A stretch of 53,358 nt of DNA from Clostridia bacterium (GTDB taxonomy: Bacteria > Bacillota > Clostridia > Christensenellales > Aristaeellaceae). The notes beneath the pieces are model-generated. The model worked only from the letters and a program-made list of their open reading frames with translations. It was not told the DNA's origin and searched no databases. Below, in pieces: positions 35,510 through 44,855 of the stretch. How positions within the stretch are numbered: the stretch's first letter is position 1; each line of letters opens with the position of its first letter. The DNA lies in contig JAFUXH010000098.1 in assembly GCA_017470945.1 (NCBI GenBank), positions 1-53,358 on the forward strand, in the 5' to 3' direction. A program made the translations under genes and the position numbers.

Positions 35510-36400
35510 TTATCCCTTCACCGAGCCCACGGTGAGCCCATGCACGAAGAATTTCTGCAGGAAGGGATAGATGACGACCATGGGAATGGTGCACAGGATG
35601 ATGCCGGCGGCTTTCACACTGCGGCCCGTCAGCATCGCCAGGATGGGATCGGCCACGATTTCGTCGGGCCGGATATCCGAGGTATCAAAGCCCTCGATCA
35701 CGCTGCGCAGGTAGGTCATCAGGGGATAATTGTGGGTGTTGTTCATATAGATCATGCCGTCAAAGTACGCGTTCCAATGATGCACCAGGGCATACAGCGT
35801 GATCGTGGCCAGCGACGGCAGGGACAGGGGCAGATACACCTTCACCAGCGTGGTGAGCCAGCTGGCCCCATCCACCAGGGCCGCCTCCTCGATTTCCCCG
35901 GGGATGCCCCGGAAGAAATTCATCATCAGCAGCACGTAATACATTTCCAGCGCTTCCGGCAGCACCAGGGCCCACAGGGTGTCGATCAAGCCCACGCCGC
36001 TGACCACCAGATAAGTGGGGATCAGGCCGCCGGTGAATACCATAGGGATGAGGAAGTAGGCGGCGTAAACGCCCCGGGCGCCGAACTGATCCTTCCGCTT
36101 GGACAGGGGATACGCGGCGGATATGGTGAACAGCAGATTGACCGCCACCCCCAGGACCACCCGCTTGCCCGAGATCGCAAACGCCTCCCAGAAGGCGCTT
36201 TCATGCAGCATGTAATGATAATTGGACGTGGTAAAGCCCCGGGGCGCCAGGCTGACCATATTGGCCTGCACGTAGTTTTTGGCCGACAGCGACACCGCCA
36301 GCAGGTTCCAGATGGGCAGCAGGCACAGCAGCGCCAGGCCCGTCAGGAAGATCACGTTGATGACGGCGAAAATCTTTTCGCCCCTTGTACGCTTCAGCAT
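35510..36400 (-). CDS. Carbohydrate ABC transporter permease, LplC-like (MalG family)
   Basis: A 296-residue permease with six helices. EAA loop: EEAALVDGASWLTTL and YLPLSLPSLATI. C-terminus ends LQKFFVHGLTVGSVKG, the usual Lpl-type tail. It makes the channel with the LplB-like protein. No ATPase gene is in this operon, which is usual for the Lpl group because a shared ATPase is encoded elsewhere. RBS GGAGGGAAGAAA before the ATG at 36400. Confidence 0.94.
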   Translation of the reverse strand: MLKRTRGEKIFAVINVIFLTGLALLCLLPIWNLLAVSLSAKNYVQANMVSLAPRGFTTSNYHYMLHESAFWEAFAISGKRVVLGVAVNLLFTISAAYPLSKRKDQFGARGVYAAYFLIPMVFTGGLIPTYLVVSGVGLIDTLWALVLPEALEMYYVLLMMNFFRGIPGEIEEAALVDGASWLTTLVKVYLPLSLPSLATITLYALVHHWNAYFDGMIYMNNTHNYPLMTYLRSVIEGFDTSDIRPDEIVADPILAMLTGRSVKAAGIILCTIPMVVIYPFLQKFFVHGLTVGSVKG

Positions 36401-36412
36401 TTTCTTCCCTCC

Positions 36413-37345
36413 TCAGAACACCCGGTATCCGGCCACTCGGTCCGCCAGATAATAGCCCAGCATGATCAGCACAAAGGAAACCGCCGATTGGAACAGCCCC
36501 ACCGCCGACGCGGTGCCGAACTGGAAATTCACCAGGCCCAGGCGGTACACGAAGGTATCGATGATATCGCCGGTGGAATACACCTGGGGCGAATACATGT
36601 TGAACACCTGCTCGAAGCCCGCCTTCAAAATATTGCCGATACCTAGCACCGACATCAGGATGATCATCGGCAGGATGCAGGGGATCGTGACGTGCCACAC
36701 CTGCTTGAAGCGGTTGGCCCCATCCAGATACGCCGCCTCGTACAGGGAGGAATCCACGTTGGTGATGGCCGCCAGATACACGATGGCGTTCCATCCAAAA
36801 TGCTTCCAGATCGCCGTGAACAGCAGCGTGTACGGGAACACCTTGGGATCGCCCAGGAAATACACCGCCTGGCCGCCCAGCGCCGTGATGGCCTGGTTGA
36901 CGATGCCCGATTCGATGGACAGAATCTCCGCGAAGATACCGGCCAGAGCCACCCAGGAAATGAAGTGCGGCAGGAACACCACCGTTTGCAGCATGCTCTT
37001 GTAGGCCTTCTTCCGCACCTCCGTCAGCAGCAGGGTGAACAAAACCGGCACCACCATATCGCCCACGATCTTCATCGAGGCGATCCAGATGGTATTTTTG
37101 ATCACCGACCAGAACTGGGGCAGAGAAAAAATATACTCAAAATTTCCCCAGCCGATCCATTCCTGATCGGTGATGCTGAAAATGGGGGAATAATCCTGAA
37201 AGGCGATGACCAGGCCGCCCAGGGGCAGATATTTGAAAATAAACACCATCACCACGGCCGGCAGGATCATGATATGAAAGGGGATATCCTTGAGAAATCG
37301 CTTGCCAAGGGGCATTTTGCGAGCTCGGATTTGCACTTGTGCCAT
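36413..37345 (-). CDS. Carbohydrate ABC transporter permease, LplB-like (MalF family)
   Basis: A 310-residue permease with six helices. Family landmarks: LPAVVMVFIFKYLPLGGLVIAF seen here as KYLPLGGLVIAFQDY, the FISWVALAGI segment, and the EAA loop YEAAYLDGANRFKQVW. The start at 37345 is eight bases after AAGGGAG; the longer frame upstream runs through the promoter and is not used. First gene of the importer operon. Confidence 0.94.
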   Translation of the reverse strand: MAQVQIRARKMPLGKRFLKDIPFHIMILPAVVMVFIFKYLPLGGLVIAFQDYSPIFSITDQEWIGWGNFEYIFSLPQFWSVIKNTIWIASMKIVGDMVVPVLFTLLLTEVRKKAYKSMLQTVVFLPHFISWVALAGIFAEILSIESGIVNQAITALGGQAVYFLGDPKVFPYTLLFTAIWKHFGWNAIVYLAAITNVDSSLYEAAYLDGANRFKQVWHVTIPCILPMIILMSVLGIGNILKAGFEQVFNMYSPQVYSTGDIIDTFVYRLGLVNFQFGTASAVGLFQSAVSFVLIMLGYYLADRVAGYRVF

Positions 37346-37394
37346 GGGTATTGCTCCCTTCAAAACGGTGGTGGAAAGGATTCTCTTACAGTTA

Positions 37395-37423
37395 TTATAG
37401 AGGTTCCCGCCGGCCTTGTATAT
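37395..37423 (-). promoter_or_regulatory. Promoter of the LplBC operon
   Basis: Minus strand TATACA (37423-37418), 17 bases, TATAAT (37400-37395). The weak -35 fits a promoter activated by the YesN-type regulator encoded directly upstream (inference). Confidence 0.6.
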
Positions 37424-37553
37424 GATAAAATCCTGAGATTTGTATTCAAATCCCCGCATGTTCATGTACAAATAGGGCGTATATCGCTCAAATCAGCCAT
37501 GAAGCACAGCAAAAAAGCCATCCCGATCGATGGCTCAAGAGAAATGTGTTCGC

Positions 37554-39173
37554 TTACAGGTTATTCGCGCCGCCGGCCAAGCGCCCATCCCGGAATTCCT
37601 GGGGCGTGATGCCCACGGCGCCTTTGAACACGCGGATGAAATAGGCCGTGTTGCTGTAGCCGCAGGTCTGGGCGATGCGATAGATTTTTTCGTTCGTATC
37701 CCGCAGCATTTGGCACGCCCGCGCCATGCGGGCCTGTTGGATGTAATTGTGCAGCGTGACGCCCTCGCTTTCCTTGAACAGGCGGCCCAGGTGGGCTTCG
37801 CTGTACCCCACGCTGGCGGCGATCACGCCGGCGGACAGATCGTCGCCCATGTGGGCGGCGATATAATCCTTCACTTGATCCGATACCCGCTTCAGCCGGG
37901 ACCTTTCGCTTTCCGCGCAGGCGGCCACCAGCTGATCCAGCACGGCCCTTATCAGGGGGATCTTTTGCTCGAACCGCATGGGCAGGCGGATCAAAAGCAA
38001 CTCATCCAATTCCGCCGGGGGGAAGGAATCCATCATTTCATGCTGCCGCACAAAGCCCAGCAGCCCCGATGAAAAATTCAAATACAGCTGCAGCGCCAGC
38101 GCCTCCTGCTCTGCCCCGTGGTTTTCCCAAAAGGCGTACAGCGGCTCCATCAGCGCCGCGATCCCGGCGGGCAGCCCGTCCTCCAGCAGGGTGAACAGCC
38201 GGTCGGGGATCTGCTGCAGCGTTCGGGGCGATTCTCCCTGCCAGGCCGACAGCGCTTCCTGATTGGCGCTGGCCACGCCGCTTTTTTGCATCAGCAGGTT
38301 ATACATTTTCACCTTTTTCAGCCGCACATACCGGTCGTACAGATCGGCCACGGCCGCCGGCTCGTAATCCATCACCATCAGCACCGCGCAGGACACATAG
38401 GTTTCCAGCAGCTTCTGCTGGCCGCACAGCACGCGGTAGATTTCCTCCCGCGTCAGGTCCGCCCGCTCGGAGGAAAACAGCCAGATCAAATCGTGCCGGA
38501 TCACGAACTGGCTTTGCCAATCCACCCGCAGGCCCGGCGCGGCGGCGATCCCATCCGCCATGACCCGCAGCACGATTTCCCGGATGTGCGCCTGCTCGCC
38601 GTGATCCGTCAAAAAGCCCAGCAGCATATACACCCGCCGCCCGTCCAGCAGATCGGGCGGGATCTCCGCGCCTTCCCACATCAGCGCGTCCCGCAGCGCC
38701 TGCTTCTGGTATTCCGACCGCAGCGCGTCCAGATCCTGCCGCACCTGGCGCAGGTGATCCGCGTACGCCCGCCGGTCCCGGATCTTTTGCAGCGCAAGAT
38801 CCACCTTCTCCAAGATCCGCTCGTCGGCCTCGTTTTTCAGCAGGTACCCGAAGGCGTTTTCCTGGATGGATTCGTAGGCGTATTCGAACATATCGTAGCC
38901 CGTCAGGAAAATCGTTTCAAAATCCGCGTCGGTTTCGTGCAGCGCCCGGATCATATCCAGGCCCGTCATGCCCGGCATGCGGATATCGGAAATCAACAGA
39001 TCGCAGGGCTTTACCCGGAACGCGGCGATCAATCGGGCCGGGTCGGTGAAAAAAGCCACCTCCACCTGCCCGCCCAGGTGATTCTGCAAAAGCCGCGTCA
39101 GGGATTCCACGATCAGGATCTCATCATCCACCAGGTATACCCGCAGGGTCCCTTTCCGTTCATCCGTTTTCAT
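37554..39173 (-). CDS. Two-component response regulator, YesN type (AraC output)
   Basis: A 539-residue regulator: N-terminal receiver domain with acidic pair Asp16/Asp17 and phosphoacceptor Asp63 (LLISDIRMPG), long middle region, and C-terminal AraC-type double helix-turn-helix (AGVIAASVGYSEAHLGRLFK and KIYRIAQTCGYSNTAYFIRV). It normally activates a neighbouring oligosaccharide importer. Start chosen at 39173 because AGAGGGAAG precedes it; the ATG at 39194 overlaps the kinase TGA and is the alternative. Partner of the kinase upstream. Confidence 0.93.
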   Translation of the reverse strand: MKTDERKGTLRVYLVDDEILIVESLTRLLQNHLGGQVEVAFFTDPARLIAAFRVKPCDLLISDIRMPGMTGLDMIRALHETDADFETIFLTGYDMFEYAYESIQENAFGYLLKNEADERILEKVDLALQKIRDRRAYADHLRQVRQDLDALRSEYQKQALRDALMWEGAEIPPDLLDGRRVYMLLGFLTDHGEQAHIREIVLRVMADGIAAAPGLRVDWQSQFVIRHDLIWLFSSERADLTREEIYRVLCGQQKLLETYVSCAVLMVMDYEPAAVADLYDRYVRLKKVKMYNLLMQKSGVASANQEALSAWQGESPRTLQQIPDRLFTLLEDGLPAGIAALMEPLYAFWENHGAEQEALALQLYLNFSSGLLGFVRQHEMMDSFPPAELDELLLIRLPMRFEQKIPLIRAVLDQLVAACAESERSRLKRVSDQVKDYIAAHMGDDLSAGVIAASVGYSEAHLGRLFKESEGVTLHNYIQQARMARACQMLRDTNEKIYRIAQTCGYSNTAYFIRVFKGAVGITPQEFRDGRLAGGANNL

Positions 39174-39190
39174 GGCGCTTCCCTCTTCCT

Positions 39191-40849
39191 TCATCGGATC
39201 AGCAGCATGCGCACGCACAGCCCGTCCAGCTTGGACCGGCTGACGGTCAGGCCCGCCCCTTCGCCGTAGAACAATTGCAGCCGCTTGTGAATGTTGAGCA
39301 GGCCGGTGATCTCCTCCTGGTCGTCCACGTGCTCCAGGGCGTTCTGCAGCCGCTGGATCGTATCATCCGACAAAGCGCCGTTATTTTCCACATACACGCG
39401 CACGCTGTCCTCGTCGATCTGATAGCGCATGATCAAATGCAGGGGCTCGCCGGGGTGCAAATTGTCGCGGGCGTGCTGAAACACGTTTTCGAATACGGGC
39501 TGCATGATCAGCTGCGGCACGACCATCGACGCCACGTCCTCCGGCAGCGGCTCGATTTCCTGAATGGTGTCCGGGAAGCGCATGGTTTGGATCTCCACAT
39601 ACGTCAGCGTGTGCCGCACCTCGTCCCGCAGCGTTTTTTCCATGCTGCTGCTCCGGGTGATGTATTGATAAAAATCCCCCAGCAGCCGCGCCAGCTGCCG
39701 GCTGTTGTCCCAGTGCTCGTCCTGGATCTGCCGGTAAAGGGTGTAGTAGGTATTGTACATGAAATGGGGGTTGATCTGCGCCTGCAGGTGCTTTAATTGC
39801 ATTTCGCTGATCAGCAGCTTCTGCCGGTACACGTGGTCCATCAGGTATTCCAGGCGGTCCATGGCGGTGTTGAAGGTGCGGTAAATTTCCTCGTACGGGC
39901 CGCTGCGCACGCTGGGGATGCGATAGCTCAGTTCACCCTTCTCCAGATGCTGAAAGGCCTCGTCCAGCAGCAGCTCCAGCGGCCGGTACAGCCGAAAATA
40001 GCTGTACAGGATGAACGCCCCGGCCAGCAGGCAGGTCACGCCCACGCCGATGCAGGCCGCCGTGAGCAATTCATCGGTGGACAGCCTGTACCGGGTGGGG
40101 CCCGCCTGCAGGGTGATCTTCATGGGATAGCGGGCGGCCTGGCTGGTCACCAGATAGACCCCCTCGCCGGCCGATTCACCGGGGCCTTTCCGGAGGGGGT
40201 AATCCCCCACGGCCAGCACCACGCTTTCATTCTCCTGGCACAGGTAGGAGCAGCGCTCGTACAATACGTCCACATTCAATTCCAGCACCATGGTGCACAG
40301 CTTGTCGGGCTCGCTGTTCTGATAATCCATCAGCGTGCGCACGATGAACAATTGATCCCCCGATGCGTACATTTCCTGCTGCGATGCCTGGGATTCCGCC
40401 GCTTCCGATAAGGGCAGCCGCTGGATCAGGCCGTTCTGGCTCAACCGGACGCCGATGGTTTCAAAATCCAGAAAAATATTTTTTACAATTTGGAAATCAT
40501 CGGCGATTTCCTTCATGCGGTCCACAATTTCCAGCGTCTGGCTGTAATAATTGTAGGGGTCCATTTCGTTCCGGGAATAGGCGATCCGGCTCACCTTGCT
40601 GTCTGACAGCAGCTTCAACTGCTGCTGCTCCGCGATCTGAATTTCCGTTTCCAGGCTTTCCAGCATCTGGTTCAGCTTTTCCTGCTTCTCCAGCACATAA
40701 ATATCATTTTTGCCGGTCACGTAGGCGTTGTTTGCCACCAGCATCGCCACAATGGAAATCAGCAGCACCACCATCAGCATGGTGAATACCGGCAAAAACG
40801 TTCTTTGCAGCTTGGTCAGGCGTTTTCCGCTGCTTTGCTTCTCCCCCAA
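39191..40849 (-). CDS. Sensor histidine kinase, YesM type
   Basis: A 552-residue membrane kinase: helix at about 20-42, extracellular sensor to about 270, second helix (ACIGVGVTCLLAGAFILYSY), HAMP-like linker, His_kinase domain with the phosphoacceptor His362 in QINPHFMYN (usually HFLYN) and HATPase_c with ENVFQHA. It begins with TTG at 40849, chosen because GGGAGGAG is seven bases upstream and no ATG is near. The sensor part is extracellular, fitting detection of a sugar or of the loaded binding protein. Confidence 0.93.
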   Translation of the reverse strand: MGEKQSSGKRLTKLQRTFLPVFTMLMVVLLISIVAMLVANNAYVTGKNDIYVLEKQEKLNQMLESLETEIQIAEQQQLKLLSDSKVSRIAYSRNEMDPYNYYSQTLEIVDRMKEIADDFQIVKNIFLDFETIGVRLSQNGLIQRLPLSEAAESQASQQEMYASGDQLFIVRTLMDYQNSEPDKLCTMVLELNVDVLYERCSYLCQENESVVLAVGDYPLRKGPGESAGEGVYLVTSQAARYPMKITLQAGPTRYRLSTDELLTAACIGVGVTCLLAGAFILYSYFRLYRPLELLLDEAFQHLEKGELSYRIPSVRSGPYEEIYRTFNTAMDRLEYLMDHVYRQKLLISEMQLKHLQAQINPHFMYNTYYTLYRQIQDEHWDNSRQLARLLGDFYQYITRSSSMEKTLRDEVRHTLTYVEIQTMRFPDTIQEIEPLPEDVASMVVPQLIMQPVFENVFQHARDNLHPGEPLHLIMRYQIDEDSVRVYVENNGALSDDTIQRLQNALEHVDDQEEITGLLNIHKRLQLFYGEGAGLTVSRSKLDGLCVRMLLIR

Positions 40850-40913
40850 GCGGCACTCCTCCCTTCCCCGTTCTTCTTATCCATGCGCTTTTCGGCCCGT
40901 CGATCTTTCGATC

Positions 40914-40942
40914 ATCATAGCATATTTGCCCGGCCGCCGCAA
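40914..40942 (-). promoter_or_regulatory. Promoter of the YesMN pair
   Basis: Minus strand TTGCGG (40942-40937), 17 bases, TATGAT (40919-40914), about 65 bases before the TTG start. Confidence 0.6.
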
Positions 40943-40994
40943 TACAATGATTTCCATTTCCGCCGCTGCCCACCGAAAAAAAGGGCAGAAAAAA

Positions 40995-41024
40995 GGGGCG
41001 GGGGAATCAACTTCTCCCCGCCCC
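40995..41024 (-). terminator. Terminator behind the leucine-rich-repeat gene
   Basis: A GC-rich stem (GGGGCGGGG / CCCCGCCCC, 9-10 bp) followed on the minus strand by TTTTTTCTGCCC and another T-run. It lies about 34 bases after the gene's stop and separates it from the kinase gene. Confidence 0.88.
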
Positions 41025-41057
41025 GGCGGCCGCAGCTTCCGTTTGCAGCCCGCCAAA

Positions 41058-43217
41058 TTACTTGGTTTTCACGCTCTTAACGGCGGACCAGGCGGAATAA
41101 TACTTGACGTTGTCAACCTTTCCAAACGTGCGCACACGGAAGTAGTAGGTGGTTTTGGCCTTCAGGCCGCTGATGGCCTTGGTCAGGGTTTTCACGTTGC
41201 TGACGGTGACCGTTTTGCTGCTCTTGAAGGTTTTCGACGTGCTGTATTCGATCTGGTAGCCCGCGGTAGACGTCGCCTGCTTTTTCCAGGTAACGGTGAC
41301 CTTCTTGCTGGCCCCGGTGAGCTTCGAGATCGTGGTGCCCTTGGGCACGATTTTGAAGGTGACGGTTTTGGTGCCCGTGAAATTGCCCTTGCCCGTCAGG
41401 GTGATGGTGGCCTTGCCGATGTACTTGTTTTCCTTGTAAGCCACGGTATAATCCGTATTCTTTTTCAGGGTTTTGGTGCCGAACGTCACGGTGACGGCGG
41501 GCTTCAAGGCTTTACCGGTATAGGTCTGATCGGCCACGGCGGCGACAGTCGTCTTGGACAGCTTAGCGGGCTTGACGGTGAAGGTCAATTCCTTCGTGCC
41601 CGTGTATTTGCCCTTGCCCTTGACGATGGCGGTAGCGGTACCGGCCTTGACGTTATTTTTGTAGGTCACCGTGAAATCCGTGCCCTTCGTCAGCTTGGTG
41701 CCGTTGCAGGTCGCCTTCACGGTGGGCTTCAGCGCGCTGCCGGTGTACGTCGCGTTCGCCACGGAAAAATCGCAGCTGGGGAAATCGATCAGGAATTGAT
41801 CCGCATACACGGTTTGCTCCCCGTACAGCAGATTGATGCCCGATAGGGTGACAGCCGTTAATTTTTTGTCATCATCATATTCATAGCTAAGCCGTACGGT
41901 TGCACCACTTTTTTGATCCCCAATATCCAGAAGATTCATCGGCGGATTGCCCAACTTCGTATTAAAATTAATCACATATTTTCCGGTGGGATCGACTATG
42001 ATGGAAATATTCGCTTTCCTCATATCTCGCTGTGGGCAAATGGATTCATCATATGCGCCATCGCGATTGATCACGGCGTAGTAGCTGTTGTTTCGCACAT
42101 ATTCTTCCCCATAGCTGCCGGCCGCGACAATGAAAAGCGTGTTATAATAATAGTACTCCGAGAGCAAAAAAGCATAATCGTCAATGCGGGTGACACTGGC
42201 CGGGATATTGACCGTGCGAAGGTATGTGCCGCCAAAAGCATAGCTTCCAATGGTAGTCAGGTGAGGAGGAAGCTGGATAGACTCCAACCTCGTGCAATTA
42301 TAAAACGTATAATCATTGATCACCGTCAGATTTTCCGGCAGCTGAATGAAACCGAGGCTGGTGCAGTTCGAAAATGAACTGGCGCCGATTTCCGTCATGG
42401 TAGAGGGCAGAGAAACCTCTTTCAACGCGCTGCATCCGCTGAAGCCCAAATAAATCTCCGTTGCTCCTTCGGGAATCGTAACGCTGGTCAAATGCTTATT
42501 GCCGCCAAAGGAGCCCACTTTGATCACCGTATCAGGAACGCGGTAGCTCGTATCTTCCTTGTCCGTGGGATAGTAGACCAATTCCGTCTGATCTTTATTG
42601 AACACCACGCCGTCGATCGAGGAATAGACGGCATTGGCAGGATCCACGTTTACCGCTTGCAGCTTTTCGCAGGTGATAAACGCACCGTTGCTCAATGTCG
42701 TAACGCTTGCGGGAATCGACACGGTGGTCAAATTGGGGCAATCATAGAGGACCGGCGGAAAGCCAAGCACCTTGACCATGCCGTTGGGGAAGGCGAAGCT
42801 CGTCAGGCTTTTGCACCCATAAAAGGCATACCCGCCGATGGAGGAAATGCCGTCGGCCAAATGCACCTCCCGCAATTTAGGGGAATAGGCGAAGGCATAA
42901 TCCCCAATGCTGGTGCTGCCGTCCTTTACGGTAACGCTCACCAATTCGGGCATATTGGCGAAGGCGTACTTGCCGATGTAGGTAACGCCCTCCTCCACCA
43001 CGGCGGAGGTGATTTTCTCCAGCGCCGTGAGACTGAACCCATGGGACGTGTAGTTTTCCATCCGCCCGGAGCCGGATACCGTGACCAGCCCAGTGTCATC
43101 CAACGTCCAGGTCACCGTGCCGGAGGTGCCGGTTTCCACGATTTCCGCCTGGCTCAGCGCCGGGATCAGCAGCAGGCACAGCAGCAATGCGATCCAGAAG
43201 ATAGGCCGTTTGTTCAT
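41058..43217 (-). CDS. Secreted BspA-like leucine-rich-repeat protein with repeat and FN3-like C-terminus
   Basis: A 719-residue secreted protein. Signal peptide up to about residue 25 (ALSQAEI). Residues about 70-370 hold BspA-type LRR_5 repeats with patterns such as ITIGxYAFxxCxxL and SVTIPEG. Two copies of a module of about 75 residues follow (ATYTGSALKPTVKATCNGTK and QTYTGKALKPAVTVTFGTKT), each ending FTVKP or FKIVP. The end (about 630-719) is a fibronectin-III-like domain (VTVTWKKQ, TTYYFRVRTF). No LPXTG motif or membrane anchor is visible. Likely surface adhesion or protein binding. ATG at 43217 suits the RBS AAGGAA; a GTG nine bases upstream is too close. Confidence 0.9.
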   Translation of the reverse strand: MNKRPIFWIALLLCLLLIPALSQAEIVETGTSGTVTWTLDDTGLVTVSGSGRMENYTSHGFSLTALEKITSAVVEEGVTYIGKYAFANMPELVSVTVKDGSTSIGDYAFAYSPKLREVHLADGISSIGGYAFYGCKSLTSFAFPNGMVKVLGFPPVLYDCPNLTTVSIPASVTTLSNGAFITCEKLQAVNVDPANAVYSSIDGVVFNKDQTELVYYPTDKEDTSYRVPDTVIKVGSFGGNKHLTSVTIPEGATEIYLGFSGCSALKEVSLPSTMTEIGASSFSNCTSLGFIQLPENLTVINDYTFYNCTRLESIQLPPHLTTIGSYAFGGTYLRTVNIPASVTRIDDYAFLLSEYYYYNTLFIVAAGSYGEEYVRNNSYYAVINRDGAYDESICPQRDMRKANISIIVDPTGKYVINFNTKLGNPPMNLLDIGDQKSGATVRLSYEYDDDKKLTAVTLSGINLLYGEQTVYADQFLIDFPSCDFSVANATYTGSALKPTVKATCNGTKLTKGTDFTVTYKNNVKAGTATAIVKGKGKYTGTKELTFTVKPAKLSKTTVAAVADQTYTGKALKPAVTVTFGTKTLKKNTDYTVAYKENKYIGKATITLTGKGNFTGTKTVTFKIVPKGTTISKLTGASKKVTVTWKKQATSTAGYQIEYSTSKTFKSSKTVTVSNVKTLTKAISGLKAKTTYYFRVRTFGKVDNVKYYSAWSAVKSVKTK

Positions 43218-43256
43218 GTTCCACACTTTCCTTTCGTACTGACTTATTTTTGCCTT

Positions 43257-43285
43257 ATTTTACCACATCAAGCGGCCACGCGCAA
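43257..43285 (-). promoter_or_regulatory. Possible promoter of the leucine-rich-repeat gene
   Basis: Minus strand TTGCGC (43285-43280), 17 bases, TAAAAT (43262-43257). Confidence 0.5.
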
Positions 43286-43363
43286 TATAAATTTTCTGAT
43301 GCTGAATATCATTTCATACTGCACTCAATGAAAAATCGCAACATATGGCAAGCCAAAAACGCT

Positions 43364-43486
43364 GTCATCCCGACCGAAATAGAGCCAGCGGCGGAATGAC
43401 GTGGAGGGATCTGGCGCGGCTGATCAATCCAACGTTCAGATCCCTCGATTCCGCTTTTTCTCCGGCTCCGCTTCACGCGGGATGAC
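43364..43486. repeat. Nested inverted-repeat element (REP/MITE-like)
   Basis: The 123-bp element is bounded by GTCATCCCG (43364-43372) and CGGGATGAC (43478-43486). Inside are GCGGAAT (43391-43397) / ATTCCGC (43448-43454) and GAGGGATCTG (43404-43413) / CAGATCCCTC (43437-43446), so the transcript or single strand can fold as a long hairpin. It has no coding potential and fills most of the gap between two minus-strand genes. Confidence 0.85.
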
Positions 43487-43516
43487 AAAAGTGTTTCTAT
43501 GGAATTGAGAATAGTA

Positions 43517-44779
43517 TTACATGGATTCGCTGATGAGCCGGATCAGGGGCCAATCGGAACGGGCGACGGCATTTTCCAGCACCTGGCGCAGATCCTCCCT
43601 TTTCACGTGATCCAGCGCTTCCTCCGCCGCGCTCCATTCCTGGCGGGCGGCGGCGAGCTCCAGAAAATCGCGGCAGGAGGCGCTGTCGGCGTATTCCAGC
43701 AGATCCTGGGCCACGCCCCATTCCTCCCGCTCCGCCGCTTTCAGCAGCAGGGCCCCGCAGGCCGGGGCGTCCATATGCTCGGCCCACTCTACCGCGCAGT
43801 CCCCCTGACCGGCGGCCAAGGCCTTATCGGCCAGCGCCGCCAGGGTTTCGCTGTCGGCGTGCTCCGTCAAATGCTCCAGCGCGCCCCATAGATCCCTGTC
43901 CGCCGCCAAGAGGCAGATGGTTTTCAATTCCTCTTCGCTCAGCTCCTCGCCGTACTCCTCCAGCCACTCCTCGTTGCCGTCCTCCACCGCCTTGCGGGCG
44001 ATGCGCATCATCATCCGTTCCCCCTGGGGCGGCGCACCGTCGCCCCAGTGCTTATCGATCCGCTTCTTGCCCAATTTCAGGTGTACATCGATTTGCATCC
44101 GCCGCTTTTTCTTGTCCGGCTTGCTGGTCAGCAGTTCATCCACCTTGCCGGCAGGCAGGAAGGGGGCCAGGGCCGGCAGGACAGACCGGGGCAGCTGATC
44201 GGCGATTTCCTCCAGGAACGACGCCGAAACGAAGGGCGCCAGCCCCATCGCCATGCCCATGTCCAGCTGGTCGATGGCATCGCAGAGCATTTTCTCCACC
44301 ATGGCCTGGCTGGCAAAGGGGGCCAGGCCCAGAATGTCCCCCGGGACGAATTCTTCTCCCCTGTCCAGCCGCGCCTGGATCAGCCGATCGATGGTTTCCC
44401 GGCTGGCGAAGGGCGCCAGGGCCATGATTTGATGAACGTCCCACGTCGGCCCTTCGGCTTCCTCCGCTTCCCGCGGCGCGTCCGTCTCCTGCGGCGCGTC
44501 CGACGCTTCCGGCTCCTGCCGCGGGGAAATAGGCGCTTTCTCCTCCCGGGGCTTCTCTTCCGCCGCCGGCACCTGCCCGGTCAGCAGATCCTCCATGCTG
44601 ACGGAAAACAGCTTGCTCAAAAACAGCATCGTTTGCATATCGGGCAGGGCCTGCCCGTTTTCCCATTTGCTCACCGCCTGATGCGTCACGCTGCACAAAT
44701 CCGCCAAGCCCTGCTGGCTCAGCCCCATCCTTTGCCGCAGGATGGCGATGGTGTTCCCCACCTGTTGATTATCGATCAT
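43517..44779 (-). CDS. XRE-family regulator with LAPF repeats and a helical-repeat domain
   Basis: A 420-residue protein. Residues about 5-65 form an XRE helix-turn-helix (MGLSQQGLADLCSVTHQAVS, KWENGQALPDMQTM). A Pro/Glu-rich linker (about 70-108) is followed by four copies of a roughly 30-residue repeat starting with LAPF (ALAPFASRETIDRLI, GLAPFASQAMVEKML, GLAPFVSASFLEEIA, ALAPFLPAGKVDELL). The last 150 residues are acidic, rich in Trp and Ala, and repeat about every 33 residues (EEWGVAQDLLEYADS, QEWSAAEEALDHV), like an alpha solenoid. Function unknown. ATG at 44779 after AAAGGAGCACGG. It lies under an array of dyads at 44856-44907. Confidence 0.85.
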   Translation of the reverse strand: MIDNQQVGNTIAILRQRMGLSQQGLADLCSVTHQAVSKWENGQALPDMQTMLFLSKLFSVSMEDLLTGQVPAAEEKPREEKAPISPRQEPEASDAPQETDAPREAEEAEGPTWDVHQIMALAPFASRETIDRLIQARLDRGEEFVPGDILGLAPFASQAMVEKMLCDAIDQLDMGMAMGLAPFVSASFLEEIADQLPRSVLPALAPFLPAGKVDELLTSKPDKKKRRMQIDVHLKLGKKRIDKHWGDGAPPQGERMMMRIARKAVEDGNEEWLEEYGEELSEEELKTICLLAADRDLWGALEHLTEHADSETLAALADKALAAGQGDCAVEWAEHMDAPACGALLLKAAEREEWGVAQDLLEYADSASCRDFLELAAARQEWSAAEEALDHVKREDLRQVLENAVARSDWPLIRLISESM

Positions 44780-44825
44780 GATTCCGTGCTCCTTTGCGCT
44801 TGATGTCAGCGGCCGCTGCGCATTC

Positions 44826-44854
44826 AGCATAAGCGATTTTGGCAGCCCTGACAA
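44826..44854 (-). promoter_or_regulatory. Promoter of the XRE/LAPF gene
   Basis: Minus strand TTGTCA (44854-44849), 17 bases, TATGCT (44831-44826), about 45 bases before the start codon. Confidence 0.7.
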
Positions 44855-44855
44855 G

